Source of the DNA: an uncultured Collinsella sp.
Lineage (GTDB): Bacteria > Actinomycetota > Coriobacteriia > Coriobacteriales > Coriobacteriaceae
Direction of reading: 5' to 3'
DNA length: 64,000 nucleotides
Assembly: GCA_900758475.1 (NCBI GenBank)
Contig: CAAERQ010000021.1
Location: 1 to 64,000, forward strand
Positions within the stretch are counted from its first letter, which is position 1. Each line of letters begins with the position of its first letter. The position numbers and the translations under genes are program-made. Below are positions 51,827-60,193 of this stretch, piece after piece. The notes under the pieces are model-generated. The model was not told where the DNA came from. It worked only from the letters and a program-made list of their open reading frames with translations, and searched no databases.

Positions 51827-54604
51827 ATGATTCTCAACGGACCGGGGATTAGCTATACCGAGCCCGATATCGGCGCGGAGTTCGTGCCGCCGATACCGGA
51901 GCATCCGCGCGAGGCCATCGTCAAACTGTGCGAGCACTGCACCAACCGTCTGCTGCATCGCGATGAGCTGCTGGGCTACGAGTACTGGTCGTTTGCCGAG
52001 GCCGCAACCGACGAGCAGGCCGAAGTGCTCTGCAAGATGAAGATGCGCCGTCCCTATACGCTGCCCGAGATGGTCAAGCTCACCGGCATGCCCGAAGCCG
52101 ATATCGAGAAGATGCTCGACGACATGAGCTACACGGGTCTGCTCGAGTACAACTGGGAAAACCCCGAGCGCGCCAAGCAGTGGGTGCTGCCCATGCTGGT
52201 GCCGGGTTCCGCCGAGTTCCTCAACATGCGCGTGAGCCAGCTCGAGGAGCACCCGGTCTATGCCAAGTTCTTTGAGCAGGCGTCCAAGGGACCGCTGTCG
52301 AAGGCCACGCCGATGGTGCCGCCCGGAGGCGCCGGTATCGGCATGCATGTCATTCCGGTCGAGAAGGCTATCGACGCCGCGAGCACCTCGGTACCGATTG
52401 AGCATATCGAGCATTGGCTCGACAAATACGATGGCAAATATGCCGCTAGCACCTGCAGCTGCCGCGCGAGCCGTCGCGTGATGGGTGAGGGCTGCGCCGA
52501 CGACCCGGCCGATTGGTGCATCGCCGTGGGCGATATGGCCGACTACGTGGTTGAGACCGATCGTGGCCATTACGTGACCCGCGACGAGGTTTACGACATC
52601 CTGCGCCAGGCCGAGGACAACGGCTTTGTGCACCAGATCACCAATATCGACGGCGAGAACAAGATCTTCGCCATCTGCAACTGCAACGTCAACGTGTGCT
52701 ACGCCCTGCGCACCTCGCAGCTGTTCAACACGCCCAACCTGTCGCGCTCGGCCTATGTCGCCAAGGTCGAGAAGGACAAGTGCGTTGCCTGCGGTCGCTG
52801 CGTTGAGGTGTGCCCGGCCGGCGCCGCCAAGCTCGGCCAGAAGCTCTGCAGCAAAAAGGCCGGCGGACAGGTGCCCGAGTATCCGCGCCAGGAGCTGCCC
52901 GACGCCACCAAATGGGATCACACCAAGTGGTTGCCCAACTACCGCAACGACAACCGTATCGAGACGCATGAGTCCGGCACCGCTCCCTGCAAGACGGCCT
53001 GCCCCGCGCACGTTGCCGTTCAGGGCTATTTGAAGCTCGCGGCTCAGGGTCGCTATGACGAGGCCCTAGCACTCATTAAGCGCGAGAACCCGCTGCCCGC
53101 TATCTGCGGCCGTGTGTGCAACCGCCGCTGTGAGGATGCCTGCACCCGCGGCCGTGTGGACGCCGCCGTGGCTATCGACGAGGTCAAGAAGTTCATCGCC
53201 CAGCGCGATCTGGATGCCGCGACCCGCTACGTCCCGCCCGTGGTTACGCCGACGCGCGCTGGCGGCTTTGATCAGAAGATCGCCATCATCGGTGCCGGTC
53301 CGGCCGGCCTGTCCTGCGCCTTCTATCTGGCCGAGAAGGGCTACAAGCCCGTCGTGTTCGAGAAGAACGAGCGCCCGGGTGGCATGCTCACCTATGGCAT
53401 TCCCAGCTTTAAGCTGCAGAAGGATGTTATCGAGGCCGAGGTCGAGATCATTCGCCTGATGGGTGCCGAGTTCCGCTATGGCGTGGAGGTCGGTCGCGAC
53501 GTGACGCTCGACGAGCTGCGCGAGCAGGGCTTTAAGGCCTTCTACGTTGCTATTGGCTGCCAGGGCGGCCGCCTTGCCGGTATTCCGGGCGAGGATGCCG
53601 TGGACGTGACCGTGGCCGTCGACTTTTTGCGCGAGGTCAACAGTGGCAAGATCGACGCGTTGCCCGGCCGCACCATTGTGGTGGGCGGCGGCAACGTGGC
53701 TATCGATGTCGCGCGCAACGCCTGCCGTCTGGGTTCCGAGCACGTTGAGATGTTCTGCCTGGAGAGCGAGGCCCAGATGCCCGCCAGCGAGGAGGAACGT
53801 CGCGAGGCCGTTGAGGACGGCGCCCACATCAGCTGCGGCTGGGGCCCCAAGGAGATTCACCTGGACGAGGCCGGTCGTGTATGCGGTATCACCTTCAAGC
53901 GCTGCACGCGTGTCTTTGACGACGAGGGCCGTTTTGCGCCCGAGTACGACGAGAACGATCTGCGCCGTGTCGATGCCGACCGTGTCGTCATGTCGATTGG
54001 CCAGTCCATTGTGTGGGGCGACCTGCTGGCTGGCTCCAAGGTGGAGCTCGGCCGCGGCCAGGGTGCCCTTGCCGATCCCCAGACTTACCAGACCGCCGAA
54101 CCCGACATCTTTGTGGGCGGCGACGTCTATACCGGCCCCAGCTTTGCCATCGACGCTATCGCCGCCGGTCACGAGGCCGCGGTGTCCATCCATCGCTTTG
54201 TGCAGCCGGGCTCCACGCTCACCATCGGCCGCAACCAGCGCCGCTACACCGCGCTCGACCGCGACGATGTCGTGATCGAGAGCTACGACAACGCGAGCCG
54301 CGAGGTTGCGCATGTGGACCGCGAACGCGAGAAGGCTGCACCGTTTAGCGAGTATGTTGAGACCTTTACCGAGGAGCAGGTGCGCGCCGAGACCGCCCGC
54401 TGCCTGGGCTGCGGCGCCTCGATCGTCGACCCCAACAATTGCATCGGCTGCGGCCTGTGCACCACCAAGTGCGCGTTCGACGCCATCCATCTGGATCGCG
54501 ACCGCCCCGAGTGCTCCACGATGGTCAAATACGAGCAAAAGCTCCCGAGTCTCGGCAAGTACGCGCTCAAGCGTGCGATTAAAATCAAATTCGGGAAGAA
54601 GTAA
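51827..54604 (+). CDS. Fe-S / FAD-dependent oxidoreductase (GltD/NfnB-like fusion)
   Basis: A 925-residue cytoplasmic redox enzyme. Residues about 1-300 form an uncommon N-terminal region with Cys clusters (CEHCTNRLL, STCSCRASRR, CNCNVNVCYA). A ferredoxin-like motif follows (CVACGRCVEVCP, about 325). Then comes a GltD-type helical Fe-S domain (CKTACPAHVAVQGYLKLA, ICGRVCNRRCEDACTRG), an FAD site (IAIIGAGPAGLSCAFYLAEKG), an NAD(P) site (TIVVGGGNVAIDVARNA) and a C-terminal 4Fe-4S set (CLGCGASIVDPNNCIGCGLC). It likely passes electrons from NAD(P)H to a ferredoxin or membrane partner. GAGAAGGG precedes the ATG at 51827. TetR operators lie upstream. Confidence 0.88.
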   Translation: MILNGPGISYTEPDIGAEFVPPIPEHPREAIVKLCEHCTNRLLHRDELLGYEYWSFAEAATDEQAEVLCKMKMRRPYTLPEMVKLTGMPEADIEKMLDDMSYTGLLEYNWENPERAKQWVLPMLVPGSAEFLNMRVSQLEEHPVYAKFFEQASKGPLSKATPMVPPGGAGIGMHVIPVEKAIDAASTSVPIEHIEHWLDKYDGKYAASTCSCRASRRVMGEGCADDPADWCIAVGDMADYVVETDRGHYVTRDEVYDILRQAEDNGFVHQITNIDGENKIFAICNCNVNVCYALRTSQLFNTPNLSRSAYVAKVEKDKCVACGRCVEVCPAGAAKLGQKLCSKKAGGQVPEYPRQELPDATKWDHTKWLPNYRNDNRIETHESGTAPCKTACPAHVAVQGYLKLAAQGRYDEALALIKRENPLPAICGRVCNRRCEDACTRGRVDAAVAIDEVKKFIAQRDLDAATRYVPPVVTPTRAGGFDQKIAIIGAGPAGLSCAFYLAEKGYKPVVFEKNERPGGMLTYGIPSFKLQKDVIEAEVEIIRLMGAEFRYGVEVGRDVTLDELREQGFKAFYVAIGCQGGRLAGIPGEDAVDVTVAVDFLREVNSGKIDALPGRTIVVGGGNVAIDVARNACRLGSEHVEMFCLESEAQMPASEEERREAVEDGAHISCGWGPKEIHLDEAGRVCGITFKRCTRVFDDEGRFAPEYDENDLRRVDADRVVMSIGQSIVWGDLLAGSKVELGRGQGALADPQTYQTAEPDIFVGGDVYTGPSFAIDAIAAGHEAAVSIHRFVQPGSTLTIGRNQRRYTALDRDDVVIESYDNASREVAHVDREREKAAPFSEYVETFTEEQVRAETARCLGCGASIVDPNNCIGCGLCTTKCAFDAIHLDRDRPECSTMVKYEQKLPSLGKYALKRAIKIKFGKK

Positions 54605-54796
54605 GAACCGCAACAAGCAGGAGAACGGCGTAGAGAGCGGTTGGACAGCGAGCGAGTCCCAGGCGTGGCGAGGTGCCTTGAAAGAGGAGGGCATAGGGCT
54701 TTTGCCCATGCCCGACGATTGAAAGGCAGATCGCCCGTCTGGGGCTCGCGCAGCGTCAAGCCGACCGCCGTTCGGTAGAACGGCGGAAGGAAATAA

Positions 54797-55225
54797 ATGC
54801 ACGAGCTCGGAATCGTCTATCACATCATTCGCGATGTTGAGAATGTGGCGCGCGCTCATGGCGTGCGTCGCGTTTCGAGCGTGACGTTGCTGCTGGGCGA
54901 AGTCTCGGGCGTCGTTCCCGACTTGCTGCTCGACGCTTGGCGCTGGGCAGCAGATAAAAAGCCTATCACCGAGGGCGCGGAGCTTATCGTGGAGCCTGTC
55001 GAAGCCGTGACGCATTGCGGGGCGTGCGGCCTTGACTATGCGACAGTCGAGCACGGCAAGACCTGCCCCCATTGCGGTAGCGGCGAGACATACCTGCTGC
55101 AGGGCCAGGAGGTCATGATCAAACAGATCGAGACCCCCGACGAGGACCCGGCAGACGCTGCTCCTGACGGCCTCTCCGACGCCCCCGATGCCGTCGACGC
55201 CGCCAACCCACTCCACATCGCCTAA
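54797..55225 (+). CDS. hypA: Hydrogenase nickel insertion protein HypA
   Basis: A 142-residue HypA/HybF. The N-terminal MHELGIVYHII contains the nickel ligand His2. The zinc site is CGACGLDY with CPHCGSG (about residues 75-96). The last 30 residues form an acidic, Asp/Ala/Pro-rich tail not found in typical HypA (about 115 residues). It lies 40 kb from the hypFCDE operon and directly after the oxidoreductase gene, with 192 bases between. AAGGAAA precedes the ATG. Confidence 0.94.
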   Translation: MHELGIVYHIIRDVENVARAHGVRRVSSVTLLLGEVSGVVPDLLLDAWRWAADKKPITEGAELIVEPVEAVTHCGACGLDYATVEHGKTCPHCGSGETYLLQGQEVMIKQIETPDEDPADAAPDGLSDAPDAVDAANPLHIA

Positions 55226-55563
55226 CATCCAATGACTACATGGGCTAGAGTTCTAAACATATTTGCTTCGGTTAGTCAAGTCATGTCTGTTTAAACAAAA
55301 TGGCGGCACGCAGGCGCATTGGGATCCACCTAAAAGTGGTCTTAACGAACAGTGCACCTTTATATGTCTTTGAAAGCAATCAGCAAATCACGTTTTAGCA
55401 GGCAAATAAGCTGTAAACCGGCAACGTAATCAACTTGTAACAAACCTAGACATTTAAACAAATAAACCAACCTTTTGCGAATTTAGCTATAATTCCACAA
55501 ACCAAACAGGTATACTTCCTTAATATCGTGTAGGAAATACGTAGACAAAAAGGAGGTTATGTG
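55226..55563. promoter_or_regulatory. A+T-rich upstream region of the mannose-type PTS operon
   Basis: No gene is supported in this 338-base stretch. TATAAT occurs at 55488-55493, about 70 bases before the PTS start, without a good -35 at the usual distance, so an activator may be needed. A GTTTAAAC palindrome lies at about 55288-55296. The region is markedly richer in A+T than its surroundings. Confidence 0.5.
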
Positions 55564-56553
55564 ATGGTAAGTATTGTTCTTGCTAGCCACGGGGACTTGG
55601 CTGCTGGAATCAAGCAGACGGGCTCGATGGTCTTTGGCGATCAGCCGTCTGTAGCCGTGGTCTCGCTCGAGCCGAGCATGGGCCCCGACGACTTCCGTGC
55701 CAAGGTCGAGGAAGCAGTCGCTTCCTTCGAGGACCAGGAGCAGGTGCTCTTCCTCGTTGATCTGTGGGGCGGCACGCCGTTCAACCAGATCAGCGGACTC
55801 ATCGAGGGCCACGATTCCTGGGCTATCGTCACCGGTGTCAACCTGCCTATGCTCATTGAGGCATATTCGCAGCGCTTTGACGCAAAGAACACTGCACATG
55901 CGATCGCAAAACATCTCGTGACTGAGGCTAAGGCTGGCGTGCGTGTCAAGCCCGAGTCTCTGGAGCCCGAGGAGAAGAAGCCGGCTGCGGCCGCCGCTGC
56001 TCCTGCAGGCGCCATCCCTCCGGGAACGGTCATCGGCGACGGGCACATCAAGATTGCCCACGTCCGTATCGACACCCGTCTGCTGCATGGTCAGGTGGCC
56101 ACCACGTGGACCAAGCAGATCAACCCCAACCGCATCATCGTGGTTTCCGACGGCGTTGCTCACGACGAGCTCCGCAAGACCATGATCGAGCAGGCTGCCC
56201 CTCCGGGAGTCCATGCCAACGTCGTGCCCATCAAGAAGATGGCCGAGGTCGTCAAGGACACGCGCTTTGGTGACACCAAGGCCATGCTGCTCTTCGAGAA
56301 CCCGCAGGATCTGCTCAAGGCCATCGAGGCCGGCGTCGACATCAAGGAAGTCAACATCGGTTCCATGGCTCACTCCAAGGGCAAGGTCGTCGTCACCAAC
56401 GCCGTCGCTATGGGCGATGACGACGTCAAGACTCTCGAGGCTCTCAAGGCCAAGGGCGTCAAGTTCGAGGTCCGCAAGGTTCCTTCGGATTCCTCCGAGG
56501 ATCTCGACGCCATGTTGAAGAAAGCTAAGGCCGAACTGGCCGCTCAAGCATAG
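55564..56553 (+). CDS. manX: PTS mannose-family IIAB component
   Basis: A 329-residue fused phosphocarrier. The IIA domain (residues 1-130) has the phospho-His H9 in VLASHGDLAAG. An Ala/Pro-rich hinge (EEKKPAAAAAAPAGAIPPG) joins it to IIB (about 160-329), with phospho-His H175 in VRIDTRLLHGQVATTW. It passes phosphate from HPr to the incoming hexose. AAGGAGG lies seven bases before the ATG at 55564; GTG at 55561 is the alternative. First gene of the IIAB-IIC-IID operon. Confidence 0.95.
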   Translation: MVSIVLASHGDLAAGIKQTGSMVFGDQPSVAVVSLEPSMGPDDFRAKVEEAVASFEDQEQVLFLVDLWGGTPFNQISGLIEGHDSWAIVTGVNLPMLIEAYSQRFDAKNTAHAIAKHLVTEAKAGVRVKPESLEPEEKKPAAAAAAPAGAIPPGTVIGDGHIKIAHVRIDTRLLHGQVATTWTKQINPNRIIVVSDGVAHDELRKTMIEQAAPPGVHANVVPIKKMAEVVKDTRFGDTKAMLLFENPQDLLKAIEAGVDIKEVNIGSMAHSKGKVVVTNAVAMGDDDVKTLEALKAKGVKFEVRKVPSDSSEDLDAMLKKAKAELAAQA

Positions 56554-56571
56554 TAAAGGAGGGTCCGATAC

Positions 56572-57390
56572 ATGTCTGCAATCACTATTCTGCTTGTTGC
56601 GATTGTCGCGTTGCTTGCCGGTATGGAAGGCATTCTGGATGAGTTCCAGTTCCATCAGCCGCTCGTGGCATGCACGCTTATCGGTCTCGTAACCGGTCAC
56701 CTTCAGGAGGGCATCCTCCTGGGCGGTTCGCTCCAGATGATGGCCCTTGGCTGGGCTAACGTCGGCGCCGCCGTCGCGCCTGATGCCGCTCTGGCCTCGG
56801 TCGCTTCTTCGATCATCATGGTGCTCGCCCTCAACGGCGGCGCCACCGATTCGGCCAAGGCCGTTACCGCCGCTATCGCCGTTGCCGTCCCGCTGTCGGT
56901 CGCTGGTCTGTTCCTGACCATGATCTGCCGTACCCTGGCTACCGCTATCGCTCACGCCATGGACGGTTGCGCCGAGAAGGGCGACTTCGCCGGCATCGAG
57001 CGCTGGCAGTACGCTGCTATCCTCATGCAGGGCCTTCGTATCGCCATCCCGGCAGTGCTTCTGTGCATCATCCCGGCCGAGGCTGTTACCAACGCGCTTA
57101 ACGCTATGCCCGACTGGCTGTCCGGCGGCATGGCCGTCGGCGGCGGCATGGTCGCTTCCGTCGGTTACGCCATGGTCATTAACATGATGGCCACCAAGGA
57201 GACTTGGCCGTTCTTCATCCTCGGCTTTGTCCTTGCTGCCATCCCTCAGCTCACGCTGATCGCCCTTGGCCTCATCGGCATCTCCCTTGCCCTTATCTAC
57301 CTTGGCCTTAAGGATCTGGCCAAGCAGGGTGGCGGCATGGGCGGTGGCTCCGGCGACCCGCTCGGCGACATTCTGAACGATTACGAGTAG
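56572..57390 (+). CDS. manY: PTS mannose-family IIC permease
   Basis: A 272-residue membrane permease with several hydrophobic segments. The family signature LVTGHLQEGILLGGSLQMMALGW (given here by its ends, residues about 39-61) is present. It forms the translocation channel with IID. A GGAGGGTCCG site precedes the ATG, 18 bases after IIAB. Confidence 0.95.
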   Translation: MSAITILLVAIVALLAGMEGILDEFQFHQPLVACTLIGLVTGHLQEGILLGGSLQMMALGWANVGAAVAPDAALASVASSIIMVLALNGGATDSAKAVTAAIAVAVPLSVAGLFLTMICRTLATAIAHAMDGCAEKGDFAGIERWQYAAILMQGLRIAIPAVLLCIIPAEAVTNALNAMPDWLSGGMAVGGGMVASVGYAMVINMMATKETWPFFILGFVLAAIPQLTLIALGLIGISLALIYLGLKDLAKQGGGMGGGSGDPLGDILNDYE

Positions 57391-57406
57391 GAGGGGAGTG
57401 ATACAT

Positions 57407-58327
57407 ATGGCAGAGAACAAGATTCAGCTCACCAAGGCTGACCGCAAGAAGGTTTGCTTCCGTCATCAGTTCCTTCAGGGCTCGTGGAACTACGAGCGTA
57501 TGCAGAACGGCGGCTGGTGCTTCGCAATGATCCCTGCGATCAAGAAGCTCTACACCAGCAAGGATGACCAGATTGCCGCTCTTAAGCGCCACCTGGAGTT
57601 CTATAACACCCACCCTTATGTTTCCGCCCCCGTCATTGGCGTTACCCTCGCTCTCGAGGAGGAGCGCGCCAACGGTGCTCCGATTGACGACGTCGCCATT
57701 CAGGGCGTCAAGGTCGGTATGATGGGCCCGCTCGCCGGCGTCGGCGACCCCGCCTTCTGGTTCACCCTTCGCCCGATTCTGGGCGCTCTGGGCGCTTCCC
57801 TGGCCCTGTCCGGCAGCATCGCCGGTCCGCTGCTGTTCTTCTTCGCGTGGAACATCATCCGTTACGCCTTCCTGTGGTACACGCAGGAGTTTGGCTACAA
57901 GGTCGGCTCCTCCATCGCCAAGGACCTCTCCGGCGGTCTGATGGGCAAGGTCACCGAGGGTGCTTCCATCCTTGGTATGTTCATCATCGGCGCCCTGGTC
58001 GAGCGCTGGGTGTCCATCTCCTTCACCCCGGTCGTCTCCAAGGTCACGCAGTCTGCTGGCGCCTTTATCGACTGGGCTAACCTGCCCTCCGGTTCTGAGG
58101 GTGTCAAGGAAGCACTGACGATGTATAACTCCATCGGTGCTAACGCCCTTGATCAGGTGAAGGTCACCACGCTTCAGGCCAACCTCGATCAGCTCATCCC
58201 CGGCCTTGCCGCCGTGTGCCTGACCCTGCTGGTCTGCAAGCTCCTCAAGAAGAAGGTCAGCCCGATCGTCATCATCCTGGCTCTCTTCGCCATCGGCATC
58301 ATCGGTCGCGTCTGCGGCTTCATGTAA
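57407..58327 (+). CDS. manZ: PTS mannose-family IID component
   Basis: A 306-residue IID protein. The N-terminal region has RHQFLQGSWNYERMQNGGW and AFIPAIKKLY-like sequence typical of IID. GPLAGVGDPAFWFTLRPILG follows, and hydrophobic segments are clustered in the C-terminal half. GGAGGGGAG lies eight bases before the ATG at 57407; GTG at 57398 is less well placed. A hairpin follows at 58384-58419. Confidence 0.95.
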   Translation: MAENKIQLTKADRKKVCFRHQFLQGSWNYERMQNGGWCFAMIPAIKKLYTSKDDQIAALKRHLEFYNTHPYVSAPVIGVTLALEEERANGAPIDDVAIQGVKVGMMGPLAGVGDPAFWFTLRPILGALGASLALSGSIAGPLLFFFAWNIIRYAFLWYTQEFGYKVGSSIAKDLSGGLMGKVTEGASILGMFIIGALVERWVSISFTPVVSKVTQSAGAFIDWANLPSGSEGVKEALTMYNSIGANALDQVKVTTLQANLDQLIPGLAAVCLTLLVCKLLKKKVSPIVIILALFAIGIIGRVCGFM

Positions 58328-58383
58328 GCACGTTTCGGCTTAAGACCGAGAATTGCTAGGCAAGGGCTTTTGAGCCATTGAAA

Positions 58384-58427
58384 CGGACCGCACCCGGTGG
58401 GTACACTGGATGCGGTCCGATTGTTTT
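58384..58427 (+). terminator. Hairpin between manZ and the DUF956 gene
   Basis: CGGACCGCA and TGCGGTCCG pair around an 18-base loop and are followed by ATTGTTTT. It could terminate most PTS transcripts and reduce expression of the last gene. Confidence 0.75.
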
Positions 58428-58447
58428 ATTTGGAGGGCGAGGCGCGC

Positions 58448-58846
58448 ATGGCGCAATCTCAGAACAGCACGGTCGATCTGGCAACGCCGGCAACCTGCCT
58501 GATGGGGCTTACCAGTCACGGTAACGTAATGGTGGGCAATAAGGCGTTTGAGTACTATAACGAGCGCAATCCCGAGGATTATATTCAAATCCCGTGGGAC
58601 GAGGTCGACTATATTGCCGCCGAGGTTTTACGCGGCACCAAGAAGATCACGCGTTTTGCCATCTTCACCAAGGACAACGGTCACTTTACGTTTTCGACGC
58701 GCGACGACAAAGAGACGCTTCGTGCGGTCCGCAAGTACGTCGACGAGGATAAGCTCGTGCGTTCGCCCGACTTTATCGATGTGACCGCCAAGGGCGCCAA
58801 GAGCATCCCTTCCGTCATCAAAAGCCTCTTCCACAAAGGCAACTAG
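58448..58846 (+). CDS. manO: DUF956 family protein (ManO-like)
   Basis: A 132-residue cytoplasmic protein that commonly accompanies mannose-type PTS operons. Recognisable segments are TCLMGLTSHGNVMVGNKAFE, YIQIPWDEVDYIAAEV and FTFSTRDDKETLRAVRKY. A regulatory or accessory role is assumed for the family; the mechanism is not known to me. GGAGGGCGAGG precedes the ATG at 58448. It follows a hairpin after manZ. Confidence 0.88.
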   Translation: MAQSQNSTVDLATPATCLMGLTSHGNVMVGNKAFEYYNERNPEDYIQIPWDEVDYIAAEVLRGTKKITRFAIFTKDNGHFTFSTRDDKETLRAVRKYVDEDKLVRSPDFIDVTAKGAKSIPSVIKSLFHKGN

Positions 58847-58850
58847 TCTC

Positions 58851-58892
58851 CTGCGACGTTCTTAAACGACCAGTCATTAAAGAACGTCGCAG
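58851..58892. repeat. Palindromic element, family V copy 2
   Basis: Arms CTGCGACGTTCTT and AAGAACGTCGCAG surround a loop containing AAACGACCAGTCATT, which matches the inner part of the copy at 160-212 in reverse complement. It lies right after the DUF956 stop. Confidence 0.8.
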
Positions 58893-58960
58893 ATGACTAT
58901 CTCGAAGAGCGGCTATGCGCTGCATGGTAGTGGCGTAAATCTGCTACACTAGTACGACAT

Positions 58961-59036
58961 GCCTCCGTAGCTCAGGGGATAGAGCACCGCTCTCCTAAAG
59001 CGGGTGTCGACGGTTCGAATCCGCCCGGGGGCACCA
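58961..59036 (+). tRNA. tRNA-Arg (anticodon CCT)
   Basis: A complete 76-nt cloverleaf with encoded CCA. The acceptor arm GCCTCCG pairs with CGGGGGC, the D stem is GCTC/GAGC, the anticodon stem CCGCT/AGCGG and the loop CTCCTAA give anticodon CCT, and the T loop is TTCGAAT. The T stem (GACGG with CCGCC) has one A-C mismatch, and the copy at 59970 keeps the same base. A terminator hairpin follows. Its 3' half is duplicated several times just downstream. Confidence 0.95.
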
Positions 59037-59081
59037 GAGATTGATCGAGCCCGGTACCGCCACGGTGCCGGGCTCTTCTGG
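58990..59081 (+). repeat. Left copy of 90-bp direct repeat (tRNA 3' half plus terminator)
   Basis: The tRNA sequence from its anticodon loop through the CCA end, and the following hairpin, recur with few changes at 59970-60060. Duplication of a tRNA 3' end with flanking DNA is the usual mark of site-specific integration, so this may be an attachment-site pair. Confidence 0.8.
59047..59080 (+). terminator. Terminator of tRNA-Arg
   Basis: GAGCCCGGTACCG and CGGTGCCGGGCTC form a hairpin followed by TTCTGG. The same hairpin recurs at 60026-60054. Confidence 0.7.
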
Positions 59082-59090
59082 TCTAAGGGC

Positions 59091-59290
59091 CGGATTCGGG
59101 CCGTCGACACCCGCGTCACCAATTTCCCCGCGGGGGGAGTTTTCGAATCCGCCCGGGGGCACCAGGGAATATGACGGCGTCGCGAGAGCGGCGCCGTTTC
59201 TGGTTTGTGGGGGCCGCCGGCGGATTCGGGCCGTCGACACCCGCGTCACCAATTTCCCCGCGGGGGTTCGAGTCCGCCCGGGGGACACCA
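59091..59290. repeat. Two tRNA-derived inverted-plus-direct fragments
   Basis: Units at 59091-59164 and 59221-59290 each start with CGGATTCGGGCCGTCGACAC (an inverted copy of the tRNA T-arm region, with two changes). They continue through TCACCAATTTCCCCGCGGGG and end with a direct copy of the T loop and acceptor end (TCGAATCCGCCCGGGGGCA in the first; TCGAGTCCGCCC in the second). They look like repeated rearrangement at the tRNA 3' end. Confidence 0.8.
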
Positions 59291-59522
59291 GAGATTTGCC
59301 GATCCCGGTACCGCAACGGCGATACGCCTTGCTAGTTTTGAAAGCTCGTCGTCGGTGCCCTAACGCACTGCCGTTTAGTGCCGATTCTGCCATGCCCGCA
59401 CTCTTCGCGAGGGTGAGGAGCGTGAATTGATCGGAGAGGGCCAACCACTCTGATAAAATCATCCTCGCTGTCGGCAGTCCTCGTGCCGGGCAGAGCCCTC
59501 CATCCGATGGGAGGTGATGCCC

Positions 59523-59648
59523 ATGACCGATTTCACCGAGCTCGTGAAGCTCCTGACCGCTATGGTCTCGCTCCTCACGGCCCTTGTCGGCCTTTCCAAG
59601 GCACTCAAGCAGGGTTCGAAGCCCAAAAAGAAAGGCCACCGTCGCTAA
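59523..59648 (+). CDS. 41-residue hydrophobic peptide, type I toxin-like
   Basis: A short gene missed by length cut-offs. It encodes a peptide with one membrane helix (ELVKLLTAMVSLLTALVGLS, about residues 6-25) and a basic tail (KPKKKGHRR). This is the layout of holin-like type I toxins. GGGAGGTGAT lies eight bases before the ATG at 59523, an unusually strong ribosome site (an in-frame ATG at 59517 overlaps it). GGGCAGAGCC at 59488-59497 is complementary to GGCTCTGCCC at 59676-59685 beyond the stop, so the mRNA ends could pair. The gene lies between duplicated tRNA ends. The toxin role is inference. Confidence 0.65.
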   Translation: MTDFTELVKLLTAMVSLLTALVGLSKALKQGSKPKKKGHRR

Positions 59649-59969
59649 GACGATGACCTAACTTCGTTAAGCAACGGCTCTGCCCAGCTCATCACAACTT
59701 GGGCTGCCGTCGGCATCATTTTACCCTCCTGACGAGGAATTCGTCCATATTTCAAAAATCAAATTGTGCCCGCGTTGTCATCCTGCTATCGAAGCCTTGA
59801 TTCTCATTTTCATTGCAACAGCCTCAGGACTCAGCGCAACGCGTTGCGCTCGGTGTCCCTATTTTCATGAAAGGCCCAGCAGTAGGACGCAAGCAAAGTG
59901 GGCCTTTTATCTGCAGTTATATGGTGTTCAATGATGCTTGGTGAATAGTAGGGGTAGCATTAAATCATA
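59649..59969. other. Non-coding stretch inside the tRNA-flanked segment
   Basis: No further gene is supported. It holds a stem (GCCCA with TGGGC) at about 59681-59704, a likely terminator hairpin at 59870-59908 (AAAGGCCCA with TGGGCCTTT), and A+T-rich sequence. An antisense RNA to the toxin-like gene could be encoded here but cannot be shown from sequence alone. Confidence 0.5.
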
Positions 59970-60060
59970 TCTCCTAAAGCGGGTGCCGACGGTTCGAATC
60001 CGCCCGGGGGCACCAGAGATTTATCGAGCCCGGTACCGCCATGGTGCCGGGCTCTTCTGG
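59970..60060 (+). repeat. Right copy of 90-bp direct repeat (partial tRNA-Arg)
   Basis: TCTCCTAAAGCGGGTG onward repeats the tRNA from its anticodon loop, then the CCA end and terminator hairpin. The 5' half of the tRNA is absent, so it is not a functional gene. The two copies are about 980 bases apart. Confidence 0.85.
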
Positions 60061-60106
60061 TTTAAAGCCGCGTTCATCCATGGGCGGCAATCCCACATCA
60101 AAAGAA

Positions 60107-60141
60107 AAGCGCCCGCTTGCTGGGGGAGCAAGCGGGCGCTT
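60107..60141 (-). terminator. Terminator of the PASTA kinase gene
   Basis: A perfect 15-bp stem (AAGCGCCCGCTTGCT with its complement) is followed on the minus strand by TTTCTTTT. Confidence 0.9.
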
Positions 60142-60193
60142 CTGAGCGAATGTGTTTGCGGTCTAAGCCGCTCGGAGCAACAAGCGATCGACG

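Noticed and set aside
53066..55228. 720-codon open frame antisense to the oxidoreductase and hypA
   Set aside because: It spans two well-supported plus-strand genes and the gap between them and has no recognisable domain.
55483..57420. 645-codon open frame antisense to the mannose PTS genes
   Set aside because: The PTS proteins have all catalytic His and membrane signatures; the reverse frame is a codon-bias artefact.
59970..60018. Second functional tRNA-Arg
   Set aside because: Only the sequence from the anticodon loop to CCA is present; the acceptor 5' strand and D arm are missing.
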